NCBI GenBank assembly: GCA_018715345.1 | Contig: DVLT01000055.1 | Location: 20,836 to 84,835 of the forward strand | Origin: Candidatus Onthocola gallistercoris | Lineage (GTDB): Bacteria > Bacillota > Clostridia > Lachnospirales > Lachnospiraceae | DNA: 64,000 nt | Direction of reading: 5' to 3' | Shown: one piece after another, positions 45,196-53,562 of the stretch | How the letters are laid out: the number at the start of each line of letters is the position of its first letter | Numbering within the stretch: position 1 is the first letter of the stretch | Position numbers and translations under genes: made by a program | Notes under the pieces: model-generated | Database searches by the model: none | What the model saw: the letters and a program-made list of their open reading frames with translations, nothing else | Told to the model about the DNA's origin: nothing

Positions 45196-45981
45196 TCAGA
45201 CGTTCAGCGGTCTGGCCTCTTTTATATGTTCCACAAAAATGTTCCTGAAAGATTCCAATTCTCCCAGGCCGCGCACCACACAGTCCACCTGGTAACCTTC
45301 CTTCTGGAAAATACACTTCCAGGAATCCTCCCCGTCCCCTGCCATATCATTGGTGGCATGATCGCCGGCCACCACCATCAACGGATACATAACGACCCGT
45401 TTAGGTTGATAAGCATGGAGCTTCTCCACCAGCGTATCGATGTCCGGATAACCTTCCACAGTCCCCACAAACACATTGGGATGCCCTTCTGTCTTAAACC
45501 GATAATCCAGCGCCGCATAGGCAGAATCCGCATAGTGTCTTGTTCCATGCCCCATGAATACCACCGCCGTATCTTCATCCGCAGCTTCAGATACCGCCGG
45601 CATCACTGCCTGGACAAGTTGGCTGTAATCCTGAGAAGATGTGAGCACAGGCGTCCCAAACAGAACCTGCTTAAAAGTTCCCGCACATCTCTCCACGCTC
45701 CGACGTACATTATCATACTCTTCGCCATTCATCATATGGGTTGGCTGTACGATCACCTTTTCAAAGCCTTCCTCGGCGAGTTTTCGGAGCGCCGTATCCA
45801 CATCGTCCACAAAGACCCCTTCCCTTTCCAACTTTTTTATGATCATGCCGCTGGTAAAGGCCCGGCGCACTTCATAGTCCGGGAACTGTTCTGCTATCGT
45901 ATGCTCGATCTGTCCGATCGTTTTTTTCCTTGTCTCATGATAACTGGTTCCAAAACTGACCACAAGGATACACTGCTTCAT
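45196..45981 (-). CDS. cbiK: Sirohydrochlorin cobaltochelatase CbiK
   Basis: A protein of 261 residues of the class II chelatase family. It opens ILVVSFGTSYHETRKKTIG, with metal and catalytic His in VFMGHGTRHYAD near 140-150 and VVAGDHATNDMAGD near 203. It inserts cobalt into sirohydrochlorin in the anaerobic cobalamin route. No other cobalamin gene lies nearby. There is no signal peptide or lipobox, so it is cytosolic. Confidence 0.92.
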   Translation of the reverse strand: MKQCILVVSFGTSYHETRKKTIGQIEHTIAEQFPDYEVRRAFTSGMIIKKLEREGVFVDDVDTALRKLAEEGFEKVIVQPTHMMNGEEYDNVRRSVERCAGTFKQVLFGTPVLTSSQDYSQLVQAVMPAVSEAADEDTAVVFMGHGTRHYADSAYAALDYRFKTEGHPNVFVGTVEGYPDIDTLVEKLHAYQPKRVVMYPLMVVAGDHATNDMAGDGEDSWKCIFQKEGYQVDCVVRGLGELESFRNIFVEHIKEARPLNV

Positions 45982-46041
45982 GCTTTCTTCTCCTGCCTTT
46001 TATAAAAAATCGGTAAATATTTCTGATTTTTCCGTATTGCA

Positions 46042-46079
46042 AAAGATGCTGTGAAATCTCCTGACTTCACAGCATCTTT
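46042..46079 (-). terminator. Terminator of tRNA-Pro
   Basis: AAAGATGCTGTGAA and TTCACAGCATCTTT arms lie just past the tRNA 3' end on the minus strand. Confidence 0.85.
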
Positions 46080-46086
46080 ATCTTCG

Positions 46087-46160
46087 TCGAAGCGACGTGA
46101 TTCGAACACGCGACCTCTGCGTCCCGAACGCAGCGCTCTACCAAACTGAGCCACGCTTCG
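46087..46160 (-). tRNA. tRNA-Pro (anticodon CGG)
   Basis: CGAAGCG and CGCTTCG form the acceptor stem. CTGCG/CGCAG enclose TTCGGGA, giving CGG. The T arm reads CGTGTTCGAATCACG. Confidence 0.94.
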
Positions 46161-46377
46161 CCATTGCTTGTATATTCTAACGCCTTTTTTAGAAAAAATC
46201 AAGTATTATTTTTAAAAAGCTTAAAAGTTTTTTACTCTTTTTTCATAAATTGACCACATAATTTTCACAGAAAACGGATATACTGTAACCATCAAATAGC
46301 TTACGAGTTATTTTTCGATAGATTTTTCATTATTCCATTTTTTAAATGGAACCCCTCCCTCTTTTTATTAATGTAGC

Positions 46378-46403
46378 AAAAAAGCCGCAGATGCGGCTTT
46401 TTT
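46378..46403 (-). terminator. Terminator of topB
   Basis: AAAAAAGCCGCA and TGCGGCTTTTTT arms around GA, 12 bases after the stop. Confidence 0.92.
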
Positions 46404-46415
46404 GTTATCTGAATA

Positions 46416-48644
46416 TTACTTTTTATCGCCTGTATCCAGATTCAACCGTGCAAAGGCATCGGCAAACGCGTTGTTCAGCGGCGCCGCAGCTTCCTTTTTC
46501 TGTTTCTGCATGTATTTTTGCACATCCTTCTTGCTCACACCCGCGCCTTCTTTTTTCCTTCTGGACTCAAAAGCAGACAGCTTTTCTTTATGACCGCAGG
46601 AACAGATGAAACGGGCATCCTCCCCTTTTCCATATAATTCCATCCGCTTATGGCATTTTGGACAACGGGCGTTGGTGATCCGGGCGATCACTTCCCGATG
46701 GCCGCAGGACCTGTCCTGGCAGACCAGCATCCGGCTGTTCTTTCCTTTGACAGACAGCATGAATTTGCCGCAGACCGGACACTTGGTCCGAGTCATGTTA
46801 TCGTGGCGGAATTGACCTTCTCCGCCTTTGATCTCTTCGATCAGATCTTTTGTGTATTTTTCAATATTATCAATAAAATTTTTCTTCTTCTGCTGACCTT
46901 TGGCGATCTTTGTCAACCGCAATTCCCAGTCCGCCGTCATCTCCGGTTTTTTCAGATCTTCCGGCACCAGTTTCAAAAGCTGTCTGCCTTTGGAAGTGAG
47001 GAAGATATCCTTCCCCCTTTTTTCCATCAGAAATGAATTGAACAGCTTGTCGATGATATCCGCCCGGGTGGCCACCGTTCCCAGTCCGCCGGTCTCTCCC
47101 AATACTTTGGCTGCATTTTTATCTTCCCCGGACAGGAAACGTACCGGATTTTCCATGGCAGACAGCAGCGTAGCCTCTGTGAAAGGCGCCGGCGGTTTTG
47201 TCTGGCCCTGGGTCCGTTTTACAGAAATCACATCCAACAGTTGACCCTCGTTGAATACCGGCAGTTTCTGCTCCTTCAACTTCTCATCCCCATCGTTTTT
47301 GCCTGCATCGTCCCAGGAATCCTGCCCGTCATCTTCTCTGGCGTAAACTTCCATCCAGCCTTCTGATCTCATTACTTTTCCTCTGGCTATGAACATTTCT
47401 CCTCCGCATTCCCCTTGCACATCCGTCTGCTCATACTCTGCTGCCGGATAAAGCACTGCCAAGAAACGCCTCACGACCAGATCATATATCCGCCGTTCAT
47501 CGATACTTAAATGTTCCAAGGATACATACTGTTCCGTTGGGATGATGGCATGATGATCGGAAACTTTACTATTATCCACGAACCGGCTGTTGGCCTTTAT
47601 CGGCTGATGGAGAAGTCGGCCAGCCAGCTTCCGATAGGGACCTGTTCCACAGGCTTTCAGCCGCTCCGGCAGGGTCTCCACCACATCGCTGCTCAAATAC
47701 CTGGAGTCGGTCCGGGGATAGGTCAAAACCTTATGATGTTCATAAAGCCGCTGCATGATATTTAATGTCTCCTTGGCGGAATAGCCGAACCGCAGGCTGG
47801 CTTCCCTCTGGAGTTCTGTCAGATCATAAAGCGCCGGAGCATAGGTTTTCTTTGCTTTCCTATTTATATGTAGGATCTTCAACGGTTTTCCAACGATCTT
47901 TTTCTGTATATCATCCATCCGTCCTTTATCGAAGGACCGGATACTCCCTGACTTTTTATCCCGCCACTGCCATTTTATGCCGCCAGCCGCAAGCTGTAAG
48001 CCATAATAATCTTCCGGACGGAATCCCCTTATCTCCTCTTCCCTGCTGGCGATCATGGCCAAGGTCGGAGTCTGGACGCGCCCACAAGATAACTGGGCAT
48101 TATATTTGCAGGTAAGCGCCCGGGTAGCATTGATCCCCACCAGCCAATCCGCTTCCGCCCGGGCCTCTGCCGCTGCGTACAGATCATTATAGGCTCTTCC
48201 ATCTTTCAGATGGGCAAAGCCTTCACGGATGGCTTTATCTGTCACAGACGAAATCCACAAGCGTTTCAATGGCCGGTCATTACCTGCCTTTTCGAGGATC
48301 CACCTGGCCACCAGCTCTCCTTCCCGCCCGGCATCCGTGGCAATGATGACTTCTTTCACATCTTTCCTGTGAAGCTGGGTTTTCACCGCCTGGAACTGTT
48401 TGCCCGTCTGCTTGATCACCACCAGTTTGAATCGGCTGGGTATCATGGGCAGATCCTCCATATTCCACGCCTTATATTTTTCATCATAACCTTCCGGATC
48501 CGCCAACGTGACCAAGTGTCCCAGTCCCCATGTGACAATATAATCCTTCCCTTCAAGGCCTCCGTTGATACCCGTTGTACAGTGGAGTACCCGGGCAATG
48601 TCTCGCCCCACTGAAGGTTTTTCTGCAATAACCAATGATTTCAT
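46416..48644 (-). CDS. topB: DNA topoisomerase III
   Basis: A protein of 742 residues of type IA. The Toprim domain has LVIAEKPSVGRDIA at the start and TDAGREGELVARWI near 103. The active-site Tyr lies in VLTYPRTDSRYLS near 313. Two C-terminal zinc-ribbon-like modules (CPVCGKFM...CQDRSCGH, CPKCHKRM...CSCGH) follow near residue 624-690. It relaxes and decatenates DNA, and is larger than E. coli TopB (653 residues). AGGAGG lies 11 bases before the ATG. It is downstream of the YitT gene by 15 bases. Confidence 0.93.
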   Translation of the reverse strand: MKSLVIAEKPSVGRDIARVLHCTTGINGGLEGKDYIVTWGLGHLVTLADPEGYDEKYKAWNMEDLPMIPSRFKLVVIKQTGKQFQAVKTQLHRKDVKEVIIATDAGREGELVARWILEKAGNDRPLKRLWISSVTDKAIREGFAHLKDGRAYNDLYAAAEARAEADWLVGINATRALTCKYNAQLSCGRVQTPTLAMIASREEEIRGFRPEDYYGLQLAAGGIKWQWRDKKSGSIRSFDKGRMDDIQKKIVGKPLKILHINRKAKKTYAPALYDLTELQREASLRFGYSAKETLNIMQRLYEHHKVLTYPRTDSRYLSSDVVETLPERLKACGTGPYRKLAGRLLHQPIKANSRFVDNSKVSDHHAIIPTEQYVSLEHLSIDERRIYDLVVRRFLAVLYPAAEYEQTDVQGECGGEMFIARGKVMRSEGWMEVYAREDDGQDSWDDAGKNDGDEKLKEQKLPVFNEGQLLDVISVKRTQGQTKPPAPFTEATLLSAMENPVRFLSGEDKNAAKVLGETGGLGTVATRADIIDKLFNSFLMEKRGKDIFLTSKGRQLLKLVPEDLKKPEMTADWELRLTKIAKGQQKKKNFIDNIEKYTKDLIEEIKGGEGQFRHDNMTRTKCPVCGKFMLSVKGKNSRMLVCQDRSCGHREVIARITNARCPKCHKRMELYGKGEDARFICSCGHKEKLSAFESRRKKEGAGVSKKDVQKYMQKQKKEAAAPLNNAFADAFARLNLDTGDKK

Positions 48645-48659
48645 GGTATTTTCATCCTC

Positions 48660-49532
48660 CTATTTTCTATCTGCTATCGGCACAAAGCCTTCTCCCAGTA
48701 TTTCTCTCACTTCACTGACCATGACAAACGCATCCGGATCTGTTTCCCGGATGATCCGCCGTAACACGCCATATTCCCGTTTTCTGGCGGCGCACAGGAT
48801 GATATCCTGCGTCTCCTGGGTATAGGCCCCTTCCGCCTTTAAAAAAGTAGCGCCCCTGTCCAACTCCTGAAAAATAACCTGGGATATGAGCCGAGCTTTC
48901 CGTGAAATGATGATGAACAATTCTCCCTGAACGCTACCGTATATCATGCCATCGATGACTTTCCCCTGGCAAAACAGAGCGATCAGTCCAAATAGCGCGC
49001 TTTCTATATTTCCAAAAACAAGGATGGACAGGGCCAGGACGATACAATCTGTGAACATGATCAATTTTCCCAAAGCCACATGGGGAAATTTCATCCGAAT
49101 GAGAAAAGAAAGAATATCGGTACCCCCTGTGGAGGATCCTCTCAGGAAGATCATCCCCAGGCCAGCTCCAGACAAAAGTCCGCCGAATACAGACCCAAGA
49201 AACCGTTCACCCGTATAGACCGGGATCCAGGGCCGTACGACCCAATCCAGCATAAACATGCTGAATACGGCCACCCGAAGGGTACGGAGGGTAAAATCTT
49301 TTCCCAGATAACGCCATGCCAGAAAAAGCAGGGGAATATTGAACACAAAAGCCGCCAGACCTATGGGCACCTCCCACATATATCCGGCCATGATGGCCAG
49401 TCCGGAGACACCTCCCGGCGCGATATGCGCCGCATCTGCAAAACAATAAATACCCACCGCAGTGACAAAGCTGCCGCCAATTTCCCACAATATATCGACG
49501 CCCGTCTTTTTCCATATATATTCCCTGTCCAA
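48660..49532 (-). CDS. YitT/YczE-family membrane protein (DUF161/DUF2179)
   Basis: A protein of 290 residues. About five membrane segments (residues 15-175) form the YitT membrane domain, with PGGVSGLAIM near 41 and RGSSTGGTDILSFLIR near 138. The C-terminal cytosolic DUF2179 domain covers about 205-285. The function of the family is unknown. The TTG at 49532 is chosen as start because AAAAGGAGG lies 7 bases upstream. It is followed by topB, probably on the same transcript. Confidence 0.85.
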   Translation of the reverse strand: MDREYIWKKTGVDILWEIGGSFVTAVGIYCFADAAHIAPGGVSGLAIMAGYMWEVPIGLAAFVFNIPLLFLAWRYLGKDFTLRTLRVAVFSMFMLDWVVRPWIPVYTGERFLGSVFGGLLSGAGLGMIFLRGSSTGGTDILSFLIRMKFPHVALGKLIMFTDCIVLALSILVFGNIESALFGLIALFCQGKVIDGMIYGSVQGELFIIISRKARLISQVIFQELDRGATFLKAEGAYTQETQDIILCAARKREYGVLRRIIRETDPDAFVMVSEVREILGEGFVPIADRK

Positions 49533-49632
49533 AATATTTCCTCCTTTTGACGACACCTCCAATGATCCTTGATTAGTATTTCCTATTATATCGAAAATAA
49601 CGACATACGGCCAGTTTTCTTTTAACCGAATA

Positions 49633-49661
49633 TTGCCAAATATCCGGTTATCATTTATAGT
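49633..49661 (+). promoter_or_regulatory. Promoter of the phosphofructokinase gene
   Basis: TTGCCA (49633-49638) and TATAGT (49656-49661) with a 17-base spacer. An inverted repeat AACCGAATATT/AAATATCCGGTT (49624-49649) covers the -35 box and could bind a regulator. Confidence 0.6.
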
Positions 49662-49725
49662 AAGGATAGCAATGCCGAAAGGCCGACTTTTGTCTGCCCT
49701 TCCGGCTATAAATCAAGGAGGAAAA

Positions 49726-50946
49726 ATGAAGAAAAATATCATCATCGGTCAGTCCGGCGGTCCCACCGCTGTCATCAATGGCAGTCTGTATGGAGCTGTA
49801 ACAAAAGGACTTCAGCACTCGGAATCCATCGGCCGTGTTTACGGTATGATCAACGGCATTGAAGGTTTTCTTCTTGGCAACTATATGGATATGTCCGAAT
49901 TAGCGGATGACGACAGTCTGGAACGGCTGCGCGTCACACCAGGCGCTTATCTTGGTTCCTGCCGTTATAAACTTCCTGAAGACCTGGGTGATCCGGTATA
50001 CCCCCAGATTTTTGAAAAATTCCAGGAACTGGATATTGAATATTTCTTCTATATCGGCGGGAATGACTCCATGGATACGGTAAGTAAGCTGTCCCGGTAC
50101 GCAAAAACCGTCAACAGTCCTTTAAGAGTGATCGGCATACCGAAAACGATTGATAATGATCTGATAAAAACCGACCATACCCCCGGTTTCGGAAGCGCCG
50201 CAAAGTATGTGGCCACAATGGTCCGGGAGATGAGTCTGGACGTCTCCGGCTATAAAAACACTCCATCCATCACCATTGTGGAGATCATGGGCCGCCATGC
50301 CGGGTGGCTCACCGGCGCCAGCGCATTGGCCCGCAAACATAAAAACGACAATCCGCTGCTGATCTATCTGCCGGAAACGGTTTTTGACATCGACACCTTT
50401 TTCGCCCAAGCCAAAAAGGCCCTCGCCATCACGCCCAATGTACTGGTCTGTATCTCTGAAGGTATACGGGATGCTGACGGAAAATTTATCTGTGAGTACA
50501 GCGGCGCCACCGGCACAGATACCTTTGGCCATAAAGAACTGGCCGGCGCCGGAAAATACCTGGAAAACCTCATCCGTTCAAAGTTTGGCATAAAGGTCCG
50601 TTCTGTGGAACTGAACATCTGCCAACGCTGTTCCTCTTCCTGTCTGTCTGCCACGGATCTCCAGGAAGCCATACAGGCTGGCGCCTTTGCGGTGGAAGCA
50701 GCTCTGGCCGGGGAAACCGGCAAGATGGTCACCTTTGTACGGGAAAGTGATACCCCCTATGCTCTTTCCTTCTCCCTTTCCGATGTGAATGAGATATGTA
50801 ACGCAGAAAAGAAAGTACCTCTGGATTGGATCACACCGGATGGCTGTGATGTCACCGAGGCATTTCTCACCTATGCCCGACCTCTGATCCAAGGTGAGGA
50901 GGAGGTCCCGCATAAAGACGGCCTGCCGGATTTCATTTATCGCTGA
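49726..50946 (+). CDS. Phosphofructokinase, probably pyrophosphate-dependent
   Basis: A protein of 406 residues of the PFKA family. It has IIIGQSGGPTAVING near the start, YIGGNDSMDT near 106 and GIPKTIDNDLIKTDHTPGFG near 132. The Lys in PKTIDND and the Asp after GGN are the two residues that mark pyrophosphate rather than ATP as phosphoryl donor, while the metal-site Asp of GGDD is replaced by Asn. It phosphorylates fructose 6-phosphate in glycolysis. AAGGAGG lies 5 bases before the ATG at 49726; an earlier ATG at 49633 falls on the promoter. Confidence 0.88.
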   Translation: MKKNIIIGQSGGPTAVINGSLYGAVTKGLQHSESIGRVYGMINGIEGFLLGNYMDMSELADDDSLERLRVTPGAYLGSCRYKLPEDLGDPVYPQIFEKFQELDIEYFFYIGGNDSMDTVSKLSRYAKTVNSPLRVIGIPKTIDNDLIKTDHTPGFGSAAKYVATMVREMSLDVSGYKNTPSITIVEIMGRHAGWLTGASALARKHKNDNPLLIYLPETVFDIDTFFAQAKKALAITPNVLVCISEGIRDADGKFICEYSGATGTDTFGHKELAGAGKYLENLIRSKFGIKVRSVELNICQRCSSSCLSATDLQEAIQAGAFAVEAALAGETGKMVTFVRESDTPYALSFSLSDVNEICNAEKKVPLDWITPDGCDVTEAFLTYARPLIQGEEEVPHKDGLPDFIYR

Positions 50947-50987
50947 TATATCCTGACCGTCTTTCATGGCGCAGATCATTTCAGAGA

Positions 50988-51032
50988 AAAAAGTGCTGTC
51001 CGCCCATTTTCATGGGCCGAGACAGCACTTTT
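50988..51032. terminator. Bidirectional terminator between pfk and CoA-transferase remnants
   Basis: AAAAGTGCTGTC and GACAGCACTTTT arms enclose a second small hairpin CCCATTTTCATGGG. T or A runs flank both sides. Confidence 0.88.
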
Positions 51033-51039
51033 ATATTTT

Positions 51040-51590
51040 TTATCCCATAATACCAATTTCATCGGGCACGATCACTTTTGCCTCTGTACATGCCAGTATG
51101 TCCTCTACCGTGTATCCGGGAGCCAGTTCCTTTAGCACCAACCCTTCCGGACTCACCTGGAAATAGCACCTTTCCGTGACGATGTCTGTCACACATTTAG
51201 CGCCTGTAAGGGGCAGCGTACATTTTTTCAGGATTTTCGATCTTCCGCTCTTCTCGCAATGATCCGTGGCCACAATGATCCGTTTAACTCCCGCGCACAG
51301 ATCCATGGCGCCGCCCATCCCCGGGACCAGCTTTCCTGGTATGGTCCAGTTGGCGATATTCCCCTCTTCATCCACCTGAAGGGTTCCCAGCACTGCCGCA
51401 TCGATATGTCCACCCCGGATATAGGCAAAAGAGGTCTCATGGTCACATACGCTTCCGCCTTTTATGACAGACGCAGGCTGTCCGCCGGCATCAATGACGT
51501 CGATGTCCTCTTCGCCCCATTTGGGTGTGGCGCCGCTGCCACATGGGACACAGATATCTCTTTTCACCGGTTCTCTCATAAACCATATCG
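51040..51590 (-). pseudogene. CoA-transferase subunit B, 5'-truncated
   Basis: The stretch from GSGATPKWGEEDIDVIDAGG to the end matches the C-terminal three quarters of a 3-oxoacid/acetate CoA-transferase beta subunit, including YIRGGHIDAAVLGTLQVDEE and GKLVPGMGGAMDLCAGVK. About 55 N-terminal residues, which include the SENG motif with the catalytic Glu, are absent. The frame joins the 3' end of subunit A directly, in a different frame. Without the catalytic Glu the protein cannot be an active transferase. A deletion across the A/B junction is the simplest explanation. Confidence 0.8.
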
Positions 51591-52219
51591 ATGATCGGCG
51601 CCGGAACATCGATCTCTTCCGGTCCCAGCTCACCGACTTCCACGATCTCTTCCACTTCCACGATGACCCAATCTGCTGCCATGGCCATCGTACTATTGGT
51701 GGCTCTTGAATTCATTCGGAAGGAAATATTCCCAGCCGTGTCCGCCTTTGTCGCCTTGATCAAGGCCACATCGGCACGAAGGGGCAGTTCCAACAAATAC
51801 TCTTTGCCATTGATGGTCAGCTTTTCTTTCCCCTTTTCCACATCTGTGCCAAGACCAGTCAGTGTCAGGCAGCCTCCAAGTCCAGCTTCCCCGCACCGGA
51901 TCCGTTCTGCAAATGTGCCCTGGGGGCTGAACTCGATCTCCAGTTCTCCGGCAAACATCTGGTCTCTGGCGACCGGATTCAAGCCGATATGGGTGGTGAT
52001 CAGGCTTTTTACCCGTTTTTCATTGATAAGCCTTCCCACGCCCTGATCCGGCATGCCCGCCGATACCGCGATGGCGTGGATGTCTGTCACACCTTTCTCC
52101 AGCATACCGCTTATGATCTCTTCTGCCGAAAATTCACCATGCCAGTCCCCGAACATGATCGTCTGGCCACTTTTGATCTTCTCAAGAGCCTCTTCTCTTG
52201 TCACTACTTTTGACTTCAC
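51491..52219 (-). pseudogene. CoA-transferase subunit A, 3' end altered by deletion
   Basis: Residues 1-215 match a CoA-transferase alpha subunit: KIKSGQTIMFGDWHGE near 15, EFSPQGTFAERIRCGEAGLGG near 95, NISFRMNSRATNSTMAMAAD near 165. Near residue 215 (APIIDMVYERTG) the frame leaves the family and runs about 28 codons into the subunit B sequence in the wrong frame. It begins with GTG at 52219 after GGAGG. It may still be made, but its partner lacks the catalytic residue. Together with the truncated hydratase upstream it marks a dying pathway. Confidence 0.75.
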
Positions 52220-52275
52220 TTTCTTCCCTCCTCCGGTTTCCTTGCGATACTCTGATCCTCCTTAACGCATCCTTG

Positions 52276-52992
52276 TCATTCGCCTTTAAACTCTGCTTTT
52301 CTTTTCTCGATAAACGCTTTGACACCTTCTATAAAATCCTTTGATGCCGCGCATTCCCCCTGCGTTGGTATCTCGCATTCATCCAAATATTTCTTGTAAT
52401 CATAAAATGCAGCCTGGTATATCTGTTTTTTGATATTTTTGTAAGAAAGCAGCGGCCCTGCGGCAAATCTTCTCGCCAGCTTCATGACCGCATCATCCAG
52501 TTCTTCTGCAGGCACCACATCATAGACGATCCCGGCATCCTTTGCTTCCGCCGCCTTCAAAGGCTGTCCTGTGGCGCACAACTCCATGGCCCGCTGAGCC
52601 CCCAGACTCTTTACGAGAAGATATGTACCGCCAGTATCCGGTACCAAGCCCAGATTGACAAAAGCCATGATAAATTTGGCATTATCCGAACATACGACAA
52701 AATCTGCCGAAAACGCCAGGCTGACTCCAGCGCCTGCAGCAGCGCCGCTCACCTGGGCAATGACCAGTTTGCTCATTTTCTTCAGACCATTTGGCACATT
52801 CCCCACCTTATCAAACAGGGAATCCATGTTCACTTCGCCGCCCTGTTGGATGATATTGTAAAAATATCCGATGTCACCGCCCGCCGAAAATGCCTTCGGC
52901 ATACCTTTAAGGACAACAACCTTTACCTGGGGATCTATTTCAAAAGTCACAGGACTTAAAAAAATAGAGTTACCCCCAGAAGGAATATCCAA
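52276..52992 (-). pseudogene. Enoyl-CoA hydratase/isomerase, 5'-truncated
   Basis: From about residue 14 the frame matches the crotonase family: VKVVVLKGMPKAFSAGGDIG, VSGAAAGAGVSLAFSADFV, GLVPDTGGTYLLVKSLGAQR and KAAEAKDAGIVYDVV. The first 35-40 residues of the family (ITLNRPxxxNAL) are missing. In their place stands a large terminator-like hairpin (52957-53015) that supplies the first codons. The only possible start is TTG inside the hairpin loop, without a proper ribosome site. It appears to be a gene fragment joined to the end of the HPr-like transcription unit. Confidence 0.75.
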
Positions 52993-53015
52993 CGATCCTT
53001 CCGGGATAACTCTAT
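52957..53015. terminator. Long terminator hairpin overlapping the hydratase fragment
   Basis: ATAGAGTTATCCCGGAAGGA pairs with TCCTTCTGGGGGTAACTCTAT around a loop of about 12 bases. Seven T follow on the minus strand and six T after a short gap on the plus strand. It probably ends the HPr-like gene. Confidence 0.85.
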
Positions 53016-53117
53016 CCGTTTTTTATGATCTTCATCCTGACTACGTTCCCATCTGCCGGAAAATAGGATTCCCGGACAATAGAGGCAGCCGCCGGTATGT
53101 AATGACTGTATCCACTG

Positions 53118-53393
53118 TTAAAGCAGCATGCCCTCGATCTCTTCCGAGGTCAGCACATCTTCCAGTTCATTCATGACCTTCTGCTCATCCGGTCCGTCAC
53201 ACATGAGGACAATCTCATCTCCGCACTTGATGGTTGCGGATACAATGTTCAAAATACTGTTCACATTGATCTCTTTATACTGGAAAAAGATCCGTGCTTT
53301 ACAGTTATACTGTCCACAAATCTTCGCCAGCTGTGTTGCCGGAAGCAGATGTAAACCACACTTTAATTTTACAGTAACCTTCTTTTCGATCAT
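53118..53393 (-). CDS. HPr-like protein with altered active-site loop
   Basis: A protein of 91 residues with the HPr fold: IEKKVTVKLKCGLHLLPATQ at the start, then INVNSILNIVSATIKCGDEI near 43. His15 of the phosphorylation site is kept, but the canonical GLHARPAT reads GLHLLPAT, so Arg17, which helps phosphotransfer, is replaced by Leu. The Ser46 equivalent is present in NVNSIL. It may be a carbon-regulation paralogue (Crh-like role) or serve another carrier system. ATG at 53393 follows GGGGTGAGAG; earlier codons lack a site. Confidence 0.8.
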   Translation of the reverse strand: MIEKKVTVKLKCGLHLLPATQLAKICGQYNCKARIFFQYKEINVNSILNIVSATIKCGDEIVLMCDGPDEQKVMNELEDVLTSEEIEGMLL

Positions 53394-53479
53394 CTCTCTC
53401 ACCCCATTTTTGATATATTCCATTTTACCACTTTCCTGGCAAACAGCAAGCCTTTTTTGGCTACTTTTCACAAAGACTA

Positions 53480-53508
53480 TTGACAGTTCTCCCGTTTCAT
53501 CTTATGAT
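53480..53508 (+). promoter_or_regulatory. Promoter of the mod operon
   Basis: TTGACA (53480-53485) and TATGAT (53503-53508) with a 17-base spacer, about 55 bases before the TTG start of modA. Confidence 0.78.
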
Positions 53509-53562
53509 AAAACAGTGCAAAACGAAACAAAACATGACGATATTTTATATCAGGAGGGAACC

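Noticed and set aside
46416-48644. topB as a sign of an integrative element
   Set aside because: Topoisomerase III genes do occur on integrative elements, but here there are no integrase, relaxase or attachment repeats and its neighbours are chromosomal.
53016-53117. Possible riboswitch before the hydratase fragment or near modABC (molybdenum cofactor type)
   Set aside because: It lies on the wrong side for modABC and no aptamer-like core is recognised; the hairpin is an ordinary terminator.
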